Assembly: GCF_024494575.1 (NCBI RefSeq)
Contig: NZ_JANHDO010000003.1
Location: 62,001 to 126,000, forward strand
Source of the DNA: Halorubrum salinum
GTDB taxonomy: Archaea; Halobacteriota; Halobacteria; Halobacteriales; Haloferacaceae
Direction of reading: 5' to 3'
Length of the DNA: 64,000 nt
How positions within the stretch are numbered: the first letter of the stretch is position 1; every line of letters starts with the position of its first letter. This document shows, in pieces, positions 51,939-61,156 of the stretch. The notes beneath the pieces are model-generated. The model ran no database searches. It was given only the letters and a program-made list of their open reading frames with translations, and was not told the origin of the DNA. Made by a program: the position numbers and the translations under genes.

Positions 51939-54921
51939 CGTCGTCCTCCGACGTCTGGATTTCGAGGTTTGTCACCGAGTCTGGTGTCGACGCTTCTGCG
52001 CGCCACGCAGAGATGGCCTGATACGCCAGATACCCGGCGACGACGACGATCACGATCCCCGCTTCCTCGGCGATCGTCTCGAACACCTCCGGTGCGATCG
52101 CCGCGATACCGAGCCCCGCGACGAGCAGCGTCGAACCGATCCACACGCGGATGTCGAACGAGTCGAACTGCTGCAAGACGAGGAACATCGCGACCGGAAC
52201 CGTCGCGATCGAAATGATAAGCCGCTCCGTGGGCGTGAACGCCCCCGACGTGAGCAACCACACGCCGCCCCCGAGCGTCAGAGCCGCGAGCACAAGCTCG
52301 TTCGAGAGCGCGCGGCCGAGCAACCCGCCAGCGCGCTCGCCCACGTCCTCGGCCGAGTTCGCGACCGCGCCCGTGGCAGTCCCGTCGTCGAACAGCCGCG
52401 TCTGCCTCGCCACGACGCCGAGCCCGGCGAGTCCGATGAGCCCGACGAGGAACACGTTCGGTCCCGGCAGCAGCCCCGTGAGCCCGCTGAACGGCGACGA
52501 GGTCGTGACCATCGGACCGATCGCTCCGACCGGTCCCGTCCCGCCGTCGCTCGTGACGGCCCCGTCGTCCTCGCGGAACTGGATGATCTGAGTCTCGTCG
52601 GAGTCGCTCGCCGACAGCGTCAACGGACTCGACGCGATCCCCTCGTCGAGGACGATCTCTCGCGTCTCCGACCACAGGATGTACGGCTGTCCGTCCGCCG
52701 CGTCGACGAACGTCACGTCGTAGCTGTCGCCCGTGCTATCACCGGCCGACACCCGGTATACCGGCTCCTCCTCGTTGAGCCGTCCGTCCGGTATGTCCAC
52801 GTCGATCGCTCCGGTCTCGACATCGAACGCGAGCGGGAGCGTCCGCAGCTGTGCCTCGCCGTTATCCGGCGCGTTCGGTATGCGGATCTCGTTCTCGCCG
52901 CCCGCCGTGATCTGCGACGCCTCCTCGTTGCTCCACGACGCGTTCGCGAGGTAGTGGAGTTGCTGACCCTGTTCGGTCTCGCCCACTCGCAGGTAGACAT
53001 CCGACGACGGGTTGTTCAGCCGGATACGACTGTCGAGGTCGTCGCCCGCGGCCGTCGCGTTCACCACTTCGAGGTCCGCGCCGTCGACCTGCACCTTCGA
53101 GCCCGTCGCCGAGATCGTGGTTGTCCACCCGGCTTGCACGTCGCCGAGTTCGACGACCACCGAGCCGTTTTCGAGGCGGTGTGTCGGCGTCGGTCGCGGC
53201 GACGGCTCCGAGCCCGTCGAGTCCTCGTAGGTGACCGAAACGTCCCGTACGGAGACGACGCTCGACGACGCCCACGGGACCGTCAGCGTCGCGTTCGACG
53301 TGTTCTCGCTCCACGTCTTACTCGTTGTGTACCGTTCGCTGAACGCCTCCGCGGAGTAGTCGATCGTCCGACTCTCCGAGACATCGTGAGCCACGTCGAC
53401 GCCGACCTGCGGCACCGGTCCGCTCGACACCGACGGCAGCGAGACCGAGAGGTCGTTCGTCCCCTCGTTGATCCACGAGTCGTTCACTGCGAGCGACGTG
53501 GTTTCGCCTTCCGCGAGCGTGCCGGTGTAGCCGACAGAGTTGCCGTTATATTCCACGACGGGATCAGTCGTCTCGACAGTCGCATTGTAATCGAGTGACC
53601 ACGACTCTAAACTATCGCCGTTGTGTGAGACCGTCAGGCTCGTCTCGTCTCCTGTTAGATCAATCGGTTGTGAGCCTGATCCTGTGATGGTCGCCGACCG
53701 TCCTGTGTCTGTTTCGATCGTCGTGTCATAGTCATAATCGGTCGTCACTTCGACGGACCTGAAGATCGGATCGTTGCCGCTCGACACAGACGCCGTGAGT
53801 GTGTCTCCCGGAGCCGTCGATATTCCCGACCATTCCGCGTTAGCGTAGCCGATCCCGTCAGTCTCAACGGTTTTTGTTCCGACCGAGTTCCCATTTTTAA
53901 ACAGCTCAATATCTATGTTTGTGTTTGCTGCTCCTTCTCCGGTCACTCTCACAAACGTCGATCCCGATTCCCAATCAGACGGGATGGTATAATCCGCTGG
54001 GCCACTTATCGACCACCCCTCCGAGTATGTGACCGTCGACGGAGTTGAGACTGATATTTGTGGCTCTCCGCCCGCCGGTCCTGTCGGCTCTTGGGTGCCG
54101 GCCACGTCGATCGCCGTTGATCCTGTCGACGATCCGCTCTCGGAGACGGACCCGGTATTCGCGACGCCCGTCAGATCGATCGATAGGTCGTCGCCGCCGT
54201 TCGGCGCGTCGTAGCTGATCGTGTCGCCGTCGACCGCCGGGCTCGCGCTCACCGAGAGCACGCCGTCGAAGGTGACGGTGTTCGTCGAGAAGCCCTCGAC
54301 GTAGAACGTCGCCTCGTCGCCACGCACCTCAACCGGCGTCGAGTACGTCCCGTCGCTCTCGTGCTCGATCCGCGCGGTCTGCGGCACCTCGCCGATCTCG
54401 CTCTCGAACCACGCCGTGTCGATCGCGACCCAGCGCCCCTCGTGCGTCCGGTCGTCCTCAAGCACGAGCGCCGGATCGCCGTCGACGACGCTCGTCTCTA
54501 CGCGCATCGTCTGTGAGCCCGCACTTGTCCGCACCTCGCTCGGAGCCTGCGGAGCCTGCGTCGTCGCTGCACGGAGCCGGTCGGCGACCACCTGCCGCAG
54601 GTCGTCACTGCCGACCGATTCGTACGTCTCGCCCGTGACCGGCTCCTGCGTCGAGTTGTTCGTATCTCCCGCGAACGGCGCGGCCGGGAACGCGACCGCG
54701 GCCACGATGAGCACGGTCGCGAGCGCGAGCGGTTTCACCGCGCCCGACGGCACACGCAGCCGACCGAGCGCGCCACGCACCTGCGGCGCGATCTCGTCGA
54801 TCGACTGTTCGACCGCTGTTTTCGACCGCGTGAGGATCGCGACCAGTGTCGCTTTCAGCCACGCGACCAGCTCTCGATTTTGTTCGTCGTCGTCGGAGTT
54901 GCTATCTGTCTCGTCAGTCAT
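51928..54921 (-). CDS. Large membrane glycoprotein-like protein (997 residues)
   Basis: The biggest element gene. A hydrophilic cytoplasmic start, a hydrophobic segment at about 64-84, a long extracellular part (about 90-800) rich in Ser/Thr/Gly with many N-glycosylation sequons (NNST, NATV, NVT-type), and four or five C-terminal hydrophobic segments after about 815. An inner region (about residues 284-450) is markedly lower in GC than the rest. It overlaps the NTPase stop by 8 bases. No homologue recognised; spike or adhesion role is inferred. Confidence 0.7.
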   Translation of the reverse strand: MTDETDSNSDDDEQNRELVAWLKATLVAILTRSKTAVEQSIDEIAPQVRGALGRLRVPSGAVKPLALATVLIVAAVAFPAAPFAGDTNNSTQEPVTGETYESVGSDDLRQVVADRLRAATTQAPQAPSEVRTSAGSQTMRVETSVVDGDPALVLEDDRTHEGRWVAIDTAWFESEIGEVPQTARIEHESDGTYSTPVEVRGDEATFYVEGFSTNTVTFDGVLSVSASPAVDGDTISYDAPNGGDDLSIDLTGVANTGSVSESGSSTGSTAIDVAGTQEPTGPAGGEPQISVSTPSTVTYSEGWSISGPADYTIPSDWESGSTFVRVTGEGAANTNIDIELFKNGNSVGTKTVETDGIGYANAEWSGISTAPGDTLTASVSSGNDPIFRSVEVTTDYDYDTTIETDTGRSATITGSGSQPIDLTGDETSLTVSHNGDSLESWSLDYNATVETTDPVVEYNGNSVGYTGTLAEGETTSLAVNDSWINEGTNDLSVSLPSVSSGPVPQVGVDVAHDVSESRTIDYSAEAFSERYTTSKTWSENTSNATLTVPWASSSVVSVRDVSVTYEDSTGSEPSPRPTPTHRLENGSVVVELGDVQAGWTTTISATGSKVQVDGADLEVVNATAAGDDLDSRIRLNNPSSDVYLRVGETEQGQQLHYLANASWSNEEASQITAGGENEIRIPNAPDNGEAQLRTLPLAFDVETGAIDVDIPDGRLNEEEPVYRVSAGDSTGDSYDVTFVDAADGQPYILWSETREIVLDEGIASSPLTLSASDSDETQIIQFREDDGAVTSDGGTGPVGAIGPMVTTSSPFSGLTGLLPGPNVFLVGLIGLAGLGVVARQTRLFDDGTATGAVANSAEDVGERAGGLLGRALSNELVLAALTLGGGVWLLTSGAFTPTERLIISIATVPVAMFLVLQQFDSFDIRVWIGSTLLVAGLGIAAIAPEVFETIAEEAGIVIVVVAGYLAYQAISAWRAEASTPDSVTNLEIQTSEDDDGN

Positions 54922-56152
54922 CGGCAGGCCCCCCCTGTGCAGTCACTTCCCCACCCGCGCGTGCGTAAGGTTGTGAGAGCGAAATCTTCAGCCAGCGGTG
55001 GTCATCCTCCGGAAATTCGTGGATATCGTCCCACGTTATCGGGTTGAAGTTCCCCTCGGTCCAGAAGATGCAGTGCCCGACGTCTCGCATCGAGAGGAGA
55101 TCGTGTTTCATCGGGATCTGGTTGTAGCCGAGCGGTGGACGATCGTGGTTCTCTTTGCACGGGTTCGACGTCCCGTCCGGCATATCGACACGCCACTGGA
55201 TCGTCCGTCGGATCTTCGAGTGGAGGTTCTCCTCGTGATGCGCGAGGAAAAACAGCGAGAAGTGGAATTTCCGCGAGTCGGCCATCACCCGGCGGAGGGC
55301 GTTCACCTTCTCGTACGACTCGTGTCGATCGGCTCGGACGTTGTCGGGAGCGAAGTCGGCCGTCTCGTCGAAGATGAGAGAGACCCACCCGTACGGTCCG
55401 TATTCGAGCTTCGCGATACAGTACGCGAACCACCAGTGGACCAGTGGCGTCGCGTCGTCGCCCTCTGTCGCGTTCCACTTCGGCGTCCACTCGACCGGCT
55501 GCGCCATGTAGTCGGACTCCGCCATGATCTCGCCGCAACCGCTGAAGGACGGGTCCGGATACACGACGTTGAACGTTCCCGGCTGCAGCTGCTCGTTGAT
55601 GTCGCGTGGGTCCTCGTAGTAGATCACCTCGCGAACGACGTCGTCGAGGTCGGCAGCCTCGCCGTCGAGATCTTCCGTGATCACCTTCGGCTTCCATGTC
55701 GCGTCGACGTCTGCGTTCTCCGGGAGGAACAGCCGCGTCCACGGTTTTAGCGGCAGCCACTCCGAGCGCGTCGGAGCGCCGCGCCAGACGACCGCCTCGT
55801 CGTTCACCTCCATGAGCCGCGTCGCCCAGTAGAGACCCCACGTCGACTTTCCGGAGCCCTTCTCACCGACCGCGAGCCAGTTCGTTCCGCCGACGTGGTC
55901 CGTCCCGCGATCCTCGGTCCGCGTCTCGTGGATCAAACAGTTTGGATACGGATCCCAGTTGTAGTCGTTCTCGAACGGGGCGATACCGAACCGTCGCCGG
56001 ATGTTGTCTGCGTCCGTGTTCTTGTTGTGCCATCCCGGTGGTTTCGGCTCCGGCTCCGGGTACTCCGGGTGCGTCTGTTTCGTGTTCTCGCCCCATTCGA
56101 CTCCGTCTGGCGGTCGTCCCTGCCGTCCGCCGTCCTGATGTTTTGAACTCAT
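54914..56152 (-). CDS. P-loop NTPase of the element (FtsK/HerA or VirB4-like style)
   Basis: A 412-residue ATPase. Walker A VGEKGSGKST is at residues 95-104. Walker B is GWVSLIFDETADF at about 255-267, with an Asp-Glu pair. ADSRKFHFSLFFLAHHEENLHSKIR looks like the sensor helix region. No membrane segment. Pleolipoviruses and archaeal vesicle plasmids carry one such ATPase, and it could power genome loading or particle assembly. Its closest relative cannot be fixed without a search. Overlaps the gene after it by 8 bases; 2-base gap from the gene before it. Confidence 0.75.
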   Translation of the reverse strand: MSSKHQDGGRQGRPPDGVEWGENTKQTHPEYPEPEPKPPGWHNKNTDADNIRRRFGIAPFENDYNWDPYPNCLIHETRTEDRGTDHVGGTNWLAVGEKGSGKSTWGLYWATRLMEVNDEAVVWRGAPTRSEWLPLKPWTRLFLPENADVDATWKPKVITEDLDGEAADLDDVVREVIYYEDPRDINEQLQPGTFNVVYPDPSFSGCGEIMAESDYMAQPVEWTPKWNATEGDDATPLVHWWFAYCIAKLEYGPYGWVSLIFDETADFAPDNVRADRHESYEKVNALRRVMADSRKFHFSLFFLAHHEENLHSKIRRTIQWRVDMPDGTSNPCKENHDRPPLGYNQIPMKHDLLSMRDVGHCIFWTEGNFNPITWDDIHEFPEDDHRWLKISLSQPYARAGGEVTAQGGPADD

Positions 56153-56154
56153 GA

Positions 56155-56922
56155 TTATCCCTGCTGGAACTCTCCGTGGTTCGTGTCAGTCTGCACCTCC
56201 GAACGCTCGCTCCCGTTGAGCGACCGAGCCGCGCTGAAAAACGACGGCATGATGATACCGACAGCGAACCGGTACCGAAGCGCGACTGACTCGCTCGACG
56301 CCTCGTCGAGAAGCGCCTCAAGCATCACCGGCGACGAGATTATCCGTTCGAGGAGCCGTTCGGGTTTCTCCCCATTCGTCGGCGCTGATAGGCTCCGCAC
56401 CCAGCGTCCGAGCGCCTCTCGGTCCGCAAAACCGGACCACAGACTGTCGAGTGCCGACGCCTGCGTGTCGTCGAGCACTTTGAACGCTGGTCTGTTTAGC
56501 GGGTTCTTCTCGTACCCATCCACCTGCCTGTCGTGCTCCGTGTCCGACTCGATCGTCTCCTGCGCTCGCTCGCGGAACTGGCGATACGCCATATCGCACG
56601 TATCGTCAAGTTCCTCCACGAGACGCCGGCGGACGTACTGCGACTCGGGACTGTCCGCGTCGACGAGGTGCTCAAGAACACCCGCCAGCGGGAGCATATA
56701 CTCCGGTTTCAGAACTGTCTCGACGTGTCCGAGCGTTCGCACTCCGGCCGCCTGATACCACACGAGCGCCTCGCGATACGTGTCGAATCCGTCACTCAAC
56801 GACCGTATCGGTGGATCTCGCTGATCGTCGCCATCGTACAAGAGTCGGTCTTGGTCGCGGTCGAGAACTTCGAGCGCCCTCCGCGTTGTCCGCCGATCCT
56901 CGGTGTGTTCGTTAGTCGTCAT
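56155..56922 (-). CDS. Soluble helical element protein, 255 residues
   Basis: An all-helical, charged protein (TRRALEVLDRDQDRLLYDGDDQRDPP, then VRTLGHVETVLKPEYMLPLAGVLEHL) with no signal or membrane segment. ATG 56922 chosen; it overlaps the preceding stop by 11 bases. Encoded just before the NTPase, so a partner of it is plausible. No family recognised. Confidence 0.65.
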   Translation of the reverse strand: MTTNEHTEDRRTTRRALEVLDRDQDRLLYDGDDQRDPPIRSLSDGFDTYREALVWYQAAGVRTLGHVETVLKPEYMLPLAGVLEHLVDADSPESQYVRRRLVEELDDTCDMAYRQFRERAQETIESDTEHDRQVDGYEKNPLNRPAFKVLDDTQASALDSLWSGFADREALGRWVRSLSAPTNGEKPERLLERIISSPVMLEALLDEASSESVALRYRFAVGIIMPSFFSAARSLNGSERSEVQTDTNHGEFQQG

Positions 56923-58762
56923 CGTCAGCCTCCGCACTCCGTGTATCTGTGTCCCTATTCGACAGCGAGCCATCCGTCTCTAACCCGGAGCCAGCGTTCG
57001 AGTCCATCCCGAGGATGTCGAGGTTCATCCCGACCTCGCCCTCGGAGAGCCGCTGCACGAGCGTCTTGTTGCGACGCCGTTCGACCTCGCGGGCTTCCAA
57101 CGCCGTGCGAGACCGCTCGGACCACGCGACCTCCTCTAACTCGTCGATAGTCTTCGCGTCGGCGTGCTCGCTCTGCATGACCGTGAGCGACGCGTCCGCC
57201 GTGATGTCGTGCCGCGGAGCGGGCGTGAAGCTGATCGACCCGTCGACAGCCTCGTAGCTCTCCACTGCGAGGAGCATAGTGCCAACCACAGCGCCCACGA
57301 CAGGCGTGTTGGCCGCCGCAGCCCCCGCCTGCCATCCGATGAGCGGTAACGCCAGCGTCGTGACTGTGAGGAGCCCGTAGAGCCCTCTCGTCACCGGCGA
57401 TAGACTCTCGCCCTCCGCTGGCTCGGGAAGCCGGTGCCACACCGGCATCCGCCGCCGTAGCCGCGCCGGTCTGTGCTCAACTGCACGTTCCTCGTCCGGA
57501 TCGACGTACACCTTCTGTGACGCCGAGCCTCGAACCCGAACTCGAGTCCTAAGGTCCGAGAGGTCAAGCTTTGCTGCGTTCGAGAACAACCGAGCAAAGA
57601 ACGGGCGGAACCCCTTCTTCGGGAGGAGCCGACCGCTTCCGTCCGGTGCTCGGATCGTCTTCAGCAGTGAGAGATCCTCGTACAGCTCATCATGGTAACC
57701 GTCCTCGTCAAGAGTAACGCGGTCCGTCGGCGACGGCGAGGTTTCTCCGCCGTCTGGAACCGCATCCGGGTCCGGCTCTTTGTCCGTCTCACCGCGCCGA
57801 AGCGATAACGCGTCGGTCAGTTCCTTCCGCTCGAAGGCGATGTTCTCCGTCGGCTCTCGCATCCGGAGCCCGCCGCCGTAGGCGATCGGCAGCAACGACA
57901 GCCCGAACAGGATGTCGACGTGCTCCACCACGACCGCCAGCTCGTAGTAGAGTCCGGCGAGCGCGAGGAGGACGCCGACGCCGGTCAAGATCCCGTACGT
58001 CCCGAGCGAGTACCCCGGTCCGCGTCCCGCTCGCTTGAGCGTCCCTCGCGCCGCCGACAGCCCGATCACGATCGACGCCACGCCCGGCAGGATCGCCGTC
58101 CGGAACACGTACCACCACGCGTCAGCCTGCGTCTCTATCTCCACCTGCTGAGACGCCGGAGCCGACGCGTGCGTGAACCGCCAGCGAGCGCCGTCGACGA
58201 CCTCGCCGCCTCGTTCGAGCCACATCGTCGCCTCCACCGACTCGTTGTAGTGCGAGTTCAACGCGATCGGCGCGGTCGCGTACCCCGACTCGACATCGAC
58301 CGTCACACGCTGCACCTCCTGGTCCGCCGCGTACTCGACCGTCGTCCCGTTCACGGTCTGCGTCGACGGCTCCCAGAACACGATGACCGCCTCGTACTCG
58401 CCGGTCGTCTCCTCCCCGAACACCGTCGAGTAGAGTTCTATCTCGTCCGTGTTCAGTGTCTGACCGCGTTCGAGGTGAACACGCTCGTTTTCGAGCGGTC
58501 CCGCCGGTGTGTACCGCAGCGCCATCGCGCCGGTCGGCGGGTTCCCGCCCACGTATCGGACCGCGGGCGGCGCGGCCGCCGGCTGGTTCCCGCCCGTCCG
58601 CAGCTCCGAGATCTCGAACGGTCCCGGTGCGTCGAACTCGACATCGCCGCCCTCGACCTGTGCCGGCACCCCGGCCGCCATCGCGGGCATCGCCGCCCCG
58701 AGCGCGGAGAGCACACACAGGACCGCGAGACTTACCGCGGCGACCGCGGTGCCGCGGCTCAT
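56912..58762 (-). CDS. Secreted-topology membrane protein, 616 residues
   Basis: Sec signal peptide at 1-29 (ending PAMAAG), an extracellular beta-rich domain (about 30-215), and several hydrophobic segments: near 215-240, 250-290 (LTGVGVLLALAGLYYEL, VDILFGLSLLPIAYGG) and 455-495 (ALPLIGWQAGAAAANTPVVGAVVGTML). A long charged cytoplasmic part lies between and after them. It overlaps the 75-residue gene by 4 bases. No family recognised. Confidence 0.68.
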   Translation of the reverse strand: MSRGTAVAAVSLAVLCVLSALGAAMPAMAAGVPAQVEGGDVEFDAPGPFEISELRTGGNQPAAAPPAVRYVGGNPPTGAMALRYTPAGPLENERVHLERGQTLNTDEIELYSTVFGEETTGEYEAVIVFWEPSTQTVNGTTVEYAADQEVQRVTVDVESGYATAPIALNSHYNESVEATMWLERGGEVVDGARWRFTHASAPASQQVEIETQADAWWYVFRTAILPGVASIVIGLSAARGTLKRAGRGPGYSLGTYGILTGVGVLLALAGLYYELAVVVEHVDILFGLSLLPIAYGGGLRMREPTENIAFERKELTDALSLRRGETDKEPDPDAVPDGGETSPSPTDRVTLDEDGYHDELYEDLSLLKTIRAPDGSGRLLPKKGFRPFFARLFSNAAKLDLSDLRTRVRVRGSASQKVYVDPDEERAVEHRPARLRRRMPVWHRLPEPAEGESLSPVTRGLYGLLTVTTLALPLIGWQAGAAAANTPVVGAVVGTMLLAVESYEAVDGSISFTPAPRHDITADASLTVMQSEHADAKTIDELEEVAWSERSRTALEAREVERRRNKTLVQRLSEGEVGMNLDILGMDSNAGSGLETDGSLSNRDTDTRSAEADDDD

Positions 58763-58986
58763 CGGCTCGCCTCCGTCGCTTCCGCTCGGTCGAGCTTACC
58801 AGCGATCAGGTAGGCATCCGTGAACGCCAGCAGCGCCAGAGCGACGCTCCCCACCGCGATTGCTGCACCGAGTGGATCGTCAGCGGCCGTAGTCATGGTC
58901 GCGAAGGTTGCAGTCCCTATGAGTCCCATCACGACCGCGGAGATCCATCCAGTGCGCGACTCCGAGATTGATTGATACGGAGACAC
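58759..58986 (-). CDS. Small two-helix membrane protein, 75 residues
   Basis: Starts at GTG 58986 (SPYQSISESRTGWISAVVMGLIGTATFATM) within the preceding stop (TAGTG). Two hydrophobic segments (about 14-32 and 42-62). Its size and topology resemble small envelope proteins of pleomorphic haloviruses. The longer frame to 59361 is a shadow. Confidence 0.55.
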   Translation of the reverse strand: MSPYQSISESRTGWISAVVMGLIGTATFATMTTAADDPLGAAIAVGSVALALLAFTDAYLIAGKLDRAEATEASR

Positions 58987-59354
58987 TATTCTCCACCTCC
59001 AAACATCGCGTAGCCGACGGCGAACACGCCGAGACCCAGCAAGAGGAACTGCAGCCCCGAGAGGCCGAGGAACCCGCCGGTCCCGAGCGCTCCGAACAGC
59101 CCGGTAACGCCCGCGAGCGCGAACCCCGGCTCCGCGAGGATCGCCGTGATCAGCTCGTTCCCGAACTGCAGTCCGATACCGAGGCCGGCCGCTCCTGCCG
59201 CCACGCTCGACGAGGCCGCCCGCGACGCCGCACCGCCCGCCGTCGAGGCCGCCGAGCCGGCCGTCGACGCCGCCTCGCGAGTCCGCTCGACCCCGAGCGC
59301 GTACACCAGCGCCCCCACTGCGAGGACGCCGAGCCCCACCGTCAGCGCCGACAT
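58986..59354 (-). CDS. Small membrane protein, 122 residues, Ala/Gly-rich
   Basis: Hydrophobic N-terminal helix (ALTVGLGVLAVGALVYALGV), an Ala/Ser-rich central helix (REAASTAGSAASTAGGAASRAAS), then two more hydrophobic segments. GGAGGT lies 6 bases before the ATG. Topology like virion membrane proteins. No family recognised. Confidence 0.6.
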   Translation of the reverse strand: MSALTVGLGVLAVGALVYALGVERTREAASTAGSAASTAGGAASRAASSSVAAGAAGLGIGLQFGNELITAILAEPGFALAGVTGLFGALGTGGFLGLSGLQFLLLGLGVFAVGYAMFGGGE

Positions 59355-59412
59355 GATTCACCTCCGTTCGTTCGTGTCCGATTCGACTCGGTTCGTCCGC
59401 TCTCTGTGGTTG

Positions 59413-59694
59413 TCATGATACCTCTTTGTCGATGTTCTGCAGGATCTGCCGGCCGAGGTAGCCGATGAGGATGATCCCGGCGACCACGACGACCCAGTCG
59501 GTCGTCGAGTCCGGCGGGAACACCTGCGGGAGCGTCAGCCCCGTCACCGTGACCGAGGTGAACAACTGCGGAGCCGACACGAACAGCCCGTCAGCCACCC
59601 CGAGCAGGATCTCCGGCCGCAGCGCCGCGGCGATCCCGCCGAGCCCCGCGGTCACCTGTGCCAGCGGATCCTTCGCGATTTCTTTCAGTGTCAT
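59413..59694 (-). CDS. Small membrane protein, 93 residues
   Basis: Two hydrophobic stretches, the second clear (TTDWVVVVAGIILIGYLGRQI). Short charged ends. Overlaps the preceding gene by 4 bases (ATGA). Part of the operon; no family recognised. Confidence 0.6.
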   Translation of the reverse strand: MTLKEIAKDPLAQVTAGLGGIAAALRPEILLGVADGLFVSAPQLFTSVTVTGLTLPQVFPPDSTTDWVVVVAGIILIGYLGRQILQNIDKEVS

Positions 59695-60167
59695 TCAGTC
59701 AGCCCTCCAAGCTGCAGCCAGTCGGCGAGGAGATACACGAGTCTCTGCAACAGCCAGACCGCGACGACGACCTCGACGACGATCACCGTGACCACGACGA
59801 GCGGCGCGAACGGTCCGAGCGCGCCAGCCGCCTCGAACACGCCCGCGTTGAACCCGCGGATCGTCACGAGGATCGTGGTCCCGAGTGACTCTCCCGCACC
59901 GCCGATACCCTCGGCGATCGCCACGGGGACGTCCGCGAGCCCGATCGTCTCTCCCGGCGCGTTGAACTGACCCGGTCGGGTGCCACCAAAGACCAGCAGC
60001 ACGATGTCGATCAGCTGTGAGACCACGCCGAACACCGCCTCGACGATACCCGACAGCACTGCGCCGAGGATCACCGTCTGCGGATTGTCGATCAGCTGCT
60101 CGATGATCGGCGGCGGCGAGAGGTCAGCCCAGCCGGTGATTCCGCCACCGCCATCAGATCCCGACAT
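59691..60167 (-). CDS. Membrane protein, 158 residues
   Basis: ATG 60167 (SGSDGGGGITGWADLSPPPI); the ATG shares one base with the preceding TGA. Two hydrophobic regions (about 30-60, AVLSGIVEAVFGVVSQLIDIVLLVFGG; and 115-145, FAPLVVVTVIVVEVVVAVWLL). Similar in style to its neighbours, perhaps distant paralogues. No family recognised. Confidence 0.6.
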   Translation of the reverse strand: MSGSDGGGGITGWADLSPPPIIEQLIDNPQTVILGAVLSGIVEAVFGVVSQLIDIVLLVFGGTRPGQFNAPGETIGLADVPVAIAEGIGGAGESLGTTILVTIRGFNAGVFEAAGALGPFAPLVVVTVIVVEVVVAVWLLQRLVYLLADWLQLGGLTE

Positions 60168-60625
60168 CAGGTCACCTCCCGGATCTCTCCGATCCCGCGG
60201 CTCACGATGACGAACGTCCCGAGCACGATCGCGAGGCCGACGGGGTACGCGAGCACGCCGAACGTGTCGACGTTGAACGACCAGATACCGCGGAGCGCCG
60301 CGATCCCGGTCCCGAAGATCACGTCGATGAGGCCGACGCTCTCGGTCTCGACTCGCACCCCGCCGAACCACTCGACGTTCGTCCCGCCGGCGACGAACTC
60401 CCGCACGCCGTCGATAAGACCGGCCACCGCACCCGTCACGCCGGAGACGACGGTGTTCACGCCGAGACCGACGGTGAACAGCGCCGTTCCGACGATCGCC
60501 TGTGCGAGCCGTCGGACGTCGACGCCCGACGCCGCTGAGAAGTCGACGCCTTCGATCGACGAGACGCCCGTGAGGAACGACGACTCGTCGACATCCACGT
60601 CGGTCACGTCGTCGCCGTCAGCCAC
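60167..60625 (-). CDS. Membrane protein, 152 residues
   Basis: N-terminal charged part (DDVTDVDVDESSFLTGVSSIEG), then three hydrophobic stretches, the last VLAYPVGLAIVLGTFVIVSRG. Shares with its neighbours the pattern of a middle amphipathic segment and a terminal helix. No family recognised. Confidence 0.6.
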   Translation of the reverse strand: MADGDDVTDVDVDESSFLTGVSSIEGVDFSAASGVDVRRLAQAIVGTALFTVGLGVNTVVSGVTGAVAGLIDGVREFVAGGTNVEWFGGVRVETESVGLIDVIFGTGIAALRGIWSFNVDTFGVLAYPVGLAIVLGTFVIVSRGIGEIREVT

Positions 60626-60673
60626 CGCTACCCACCCCCGCCAGCGCGCGGTTGGATCGCGATGGGTGCCGCA

Positions 60674-61156
60674 TCAGTCTTCGTCCTCGTTCTCCTCGGT
60701 CACTCCGAGCGGGAGGCCGGGGATGTCCGGTGCGTCGCCGAGCCCCGGAATCGCGAGCGTGTCGCCGGTCTCCGGCTCCTCGAGGTACTGCGTGATCATC
60801 CAGAACGACGCGAGCACGAGCCCGACTCCGACGATGATCGCGAACGGTCCGAACTCCGAAGCCGTCGCCGACGCCGACGCCTCCGCAGTCGTCTCGATGA
60901 TGCCGAGTGGTGCGAGGATCGCCGAATCGACGAACTGACTCACCGACGCCCTAAGCGCGTCGAGCGGTGCGACCACCAGCCCGAACGCGCTCTGGATCAG
61001 GTTCACGCCGCCGGTCGCGAAGCTCACGATCGTCCCGAAGATCGCTCCCTGCAGGAGCGTCCCGAGAGACCCCCCGTTCGAGAGGTACTCGATCGTCCCA
61101 CCGAGCACGGCGTTCGGAGATGGGTTGTCGCCCGACGGCAGTCCCGACGAGGACAT
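60674..61156 (-). CDS. Membrane protein, 160 residues
   Basis: Contains a SLGTLLQGAIFGTIVSFATGGVNLIQSAF hydrophobic region and a C-terminal helix (FGPFAIIVGVGLVLASFWMITQYL) followed by an acidic tail. The ATG shares one base with the stop of the 489-residue gene (TAATG). No family recognised. Confidence 0.62.
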   Translation of the reverse strand: MSSSGLPSGDNPSPNAVLGGTIEYLSNGGSLGTLLQGAIFGTIVSFATGGVNLIQSAFGLVVAPLDALRASVSQFVDSAILAPLGIIETTAEASASATASEFGPFAIIVGVGLVLASFWMITQYLEEPETGDTLAIPGLGDAPDIPGLPLGVTEENEDED

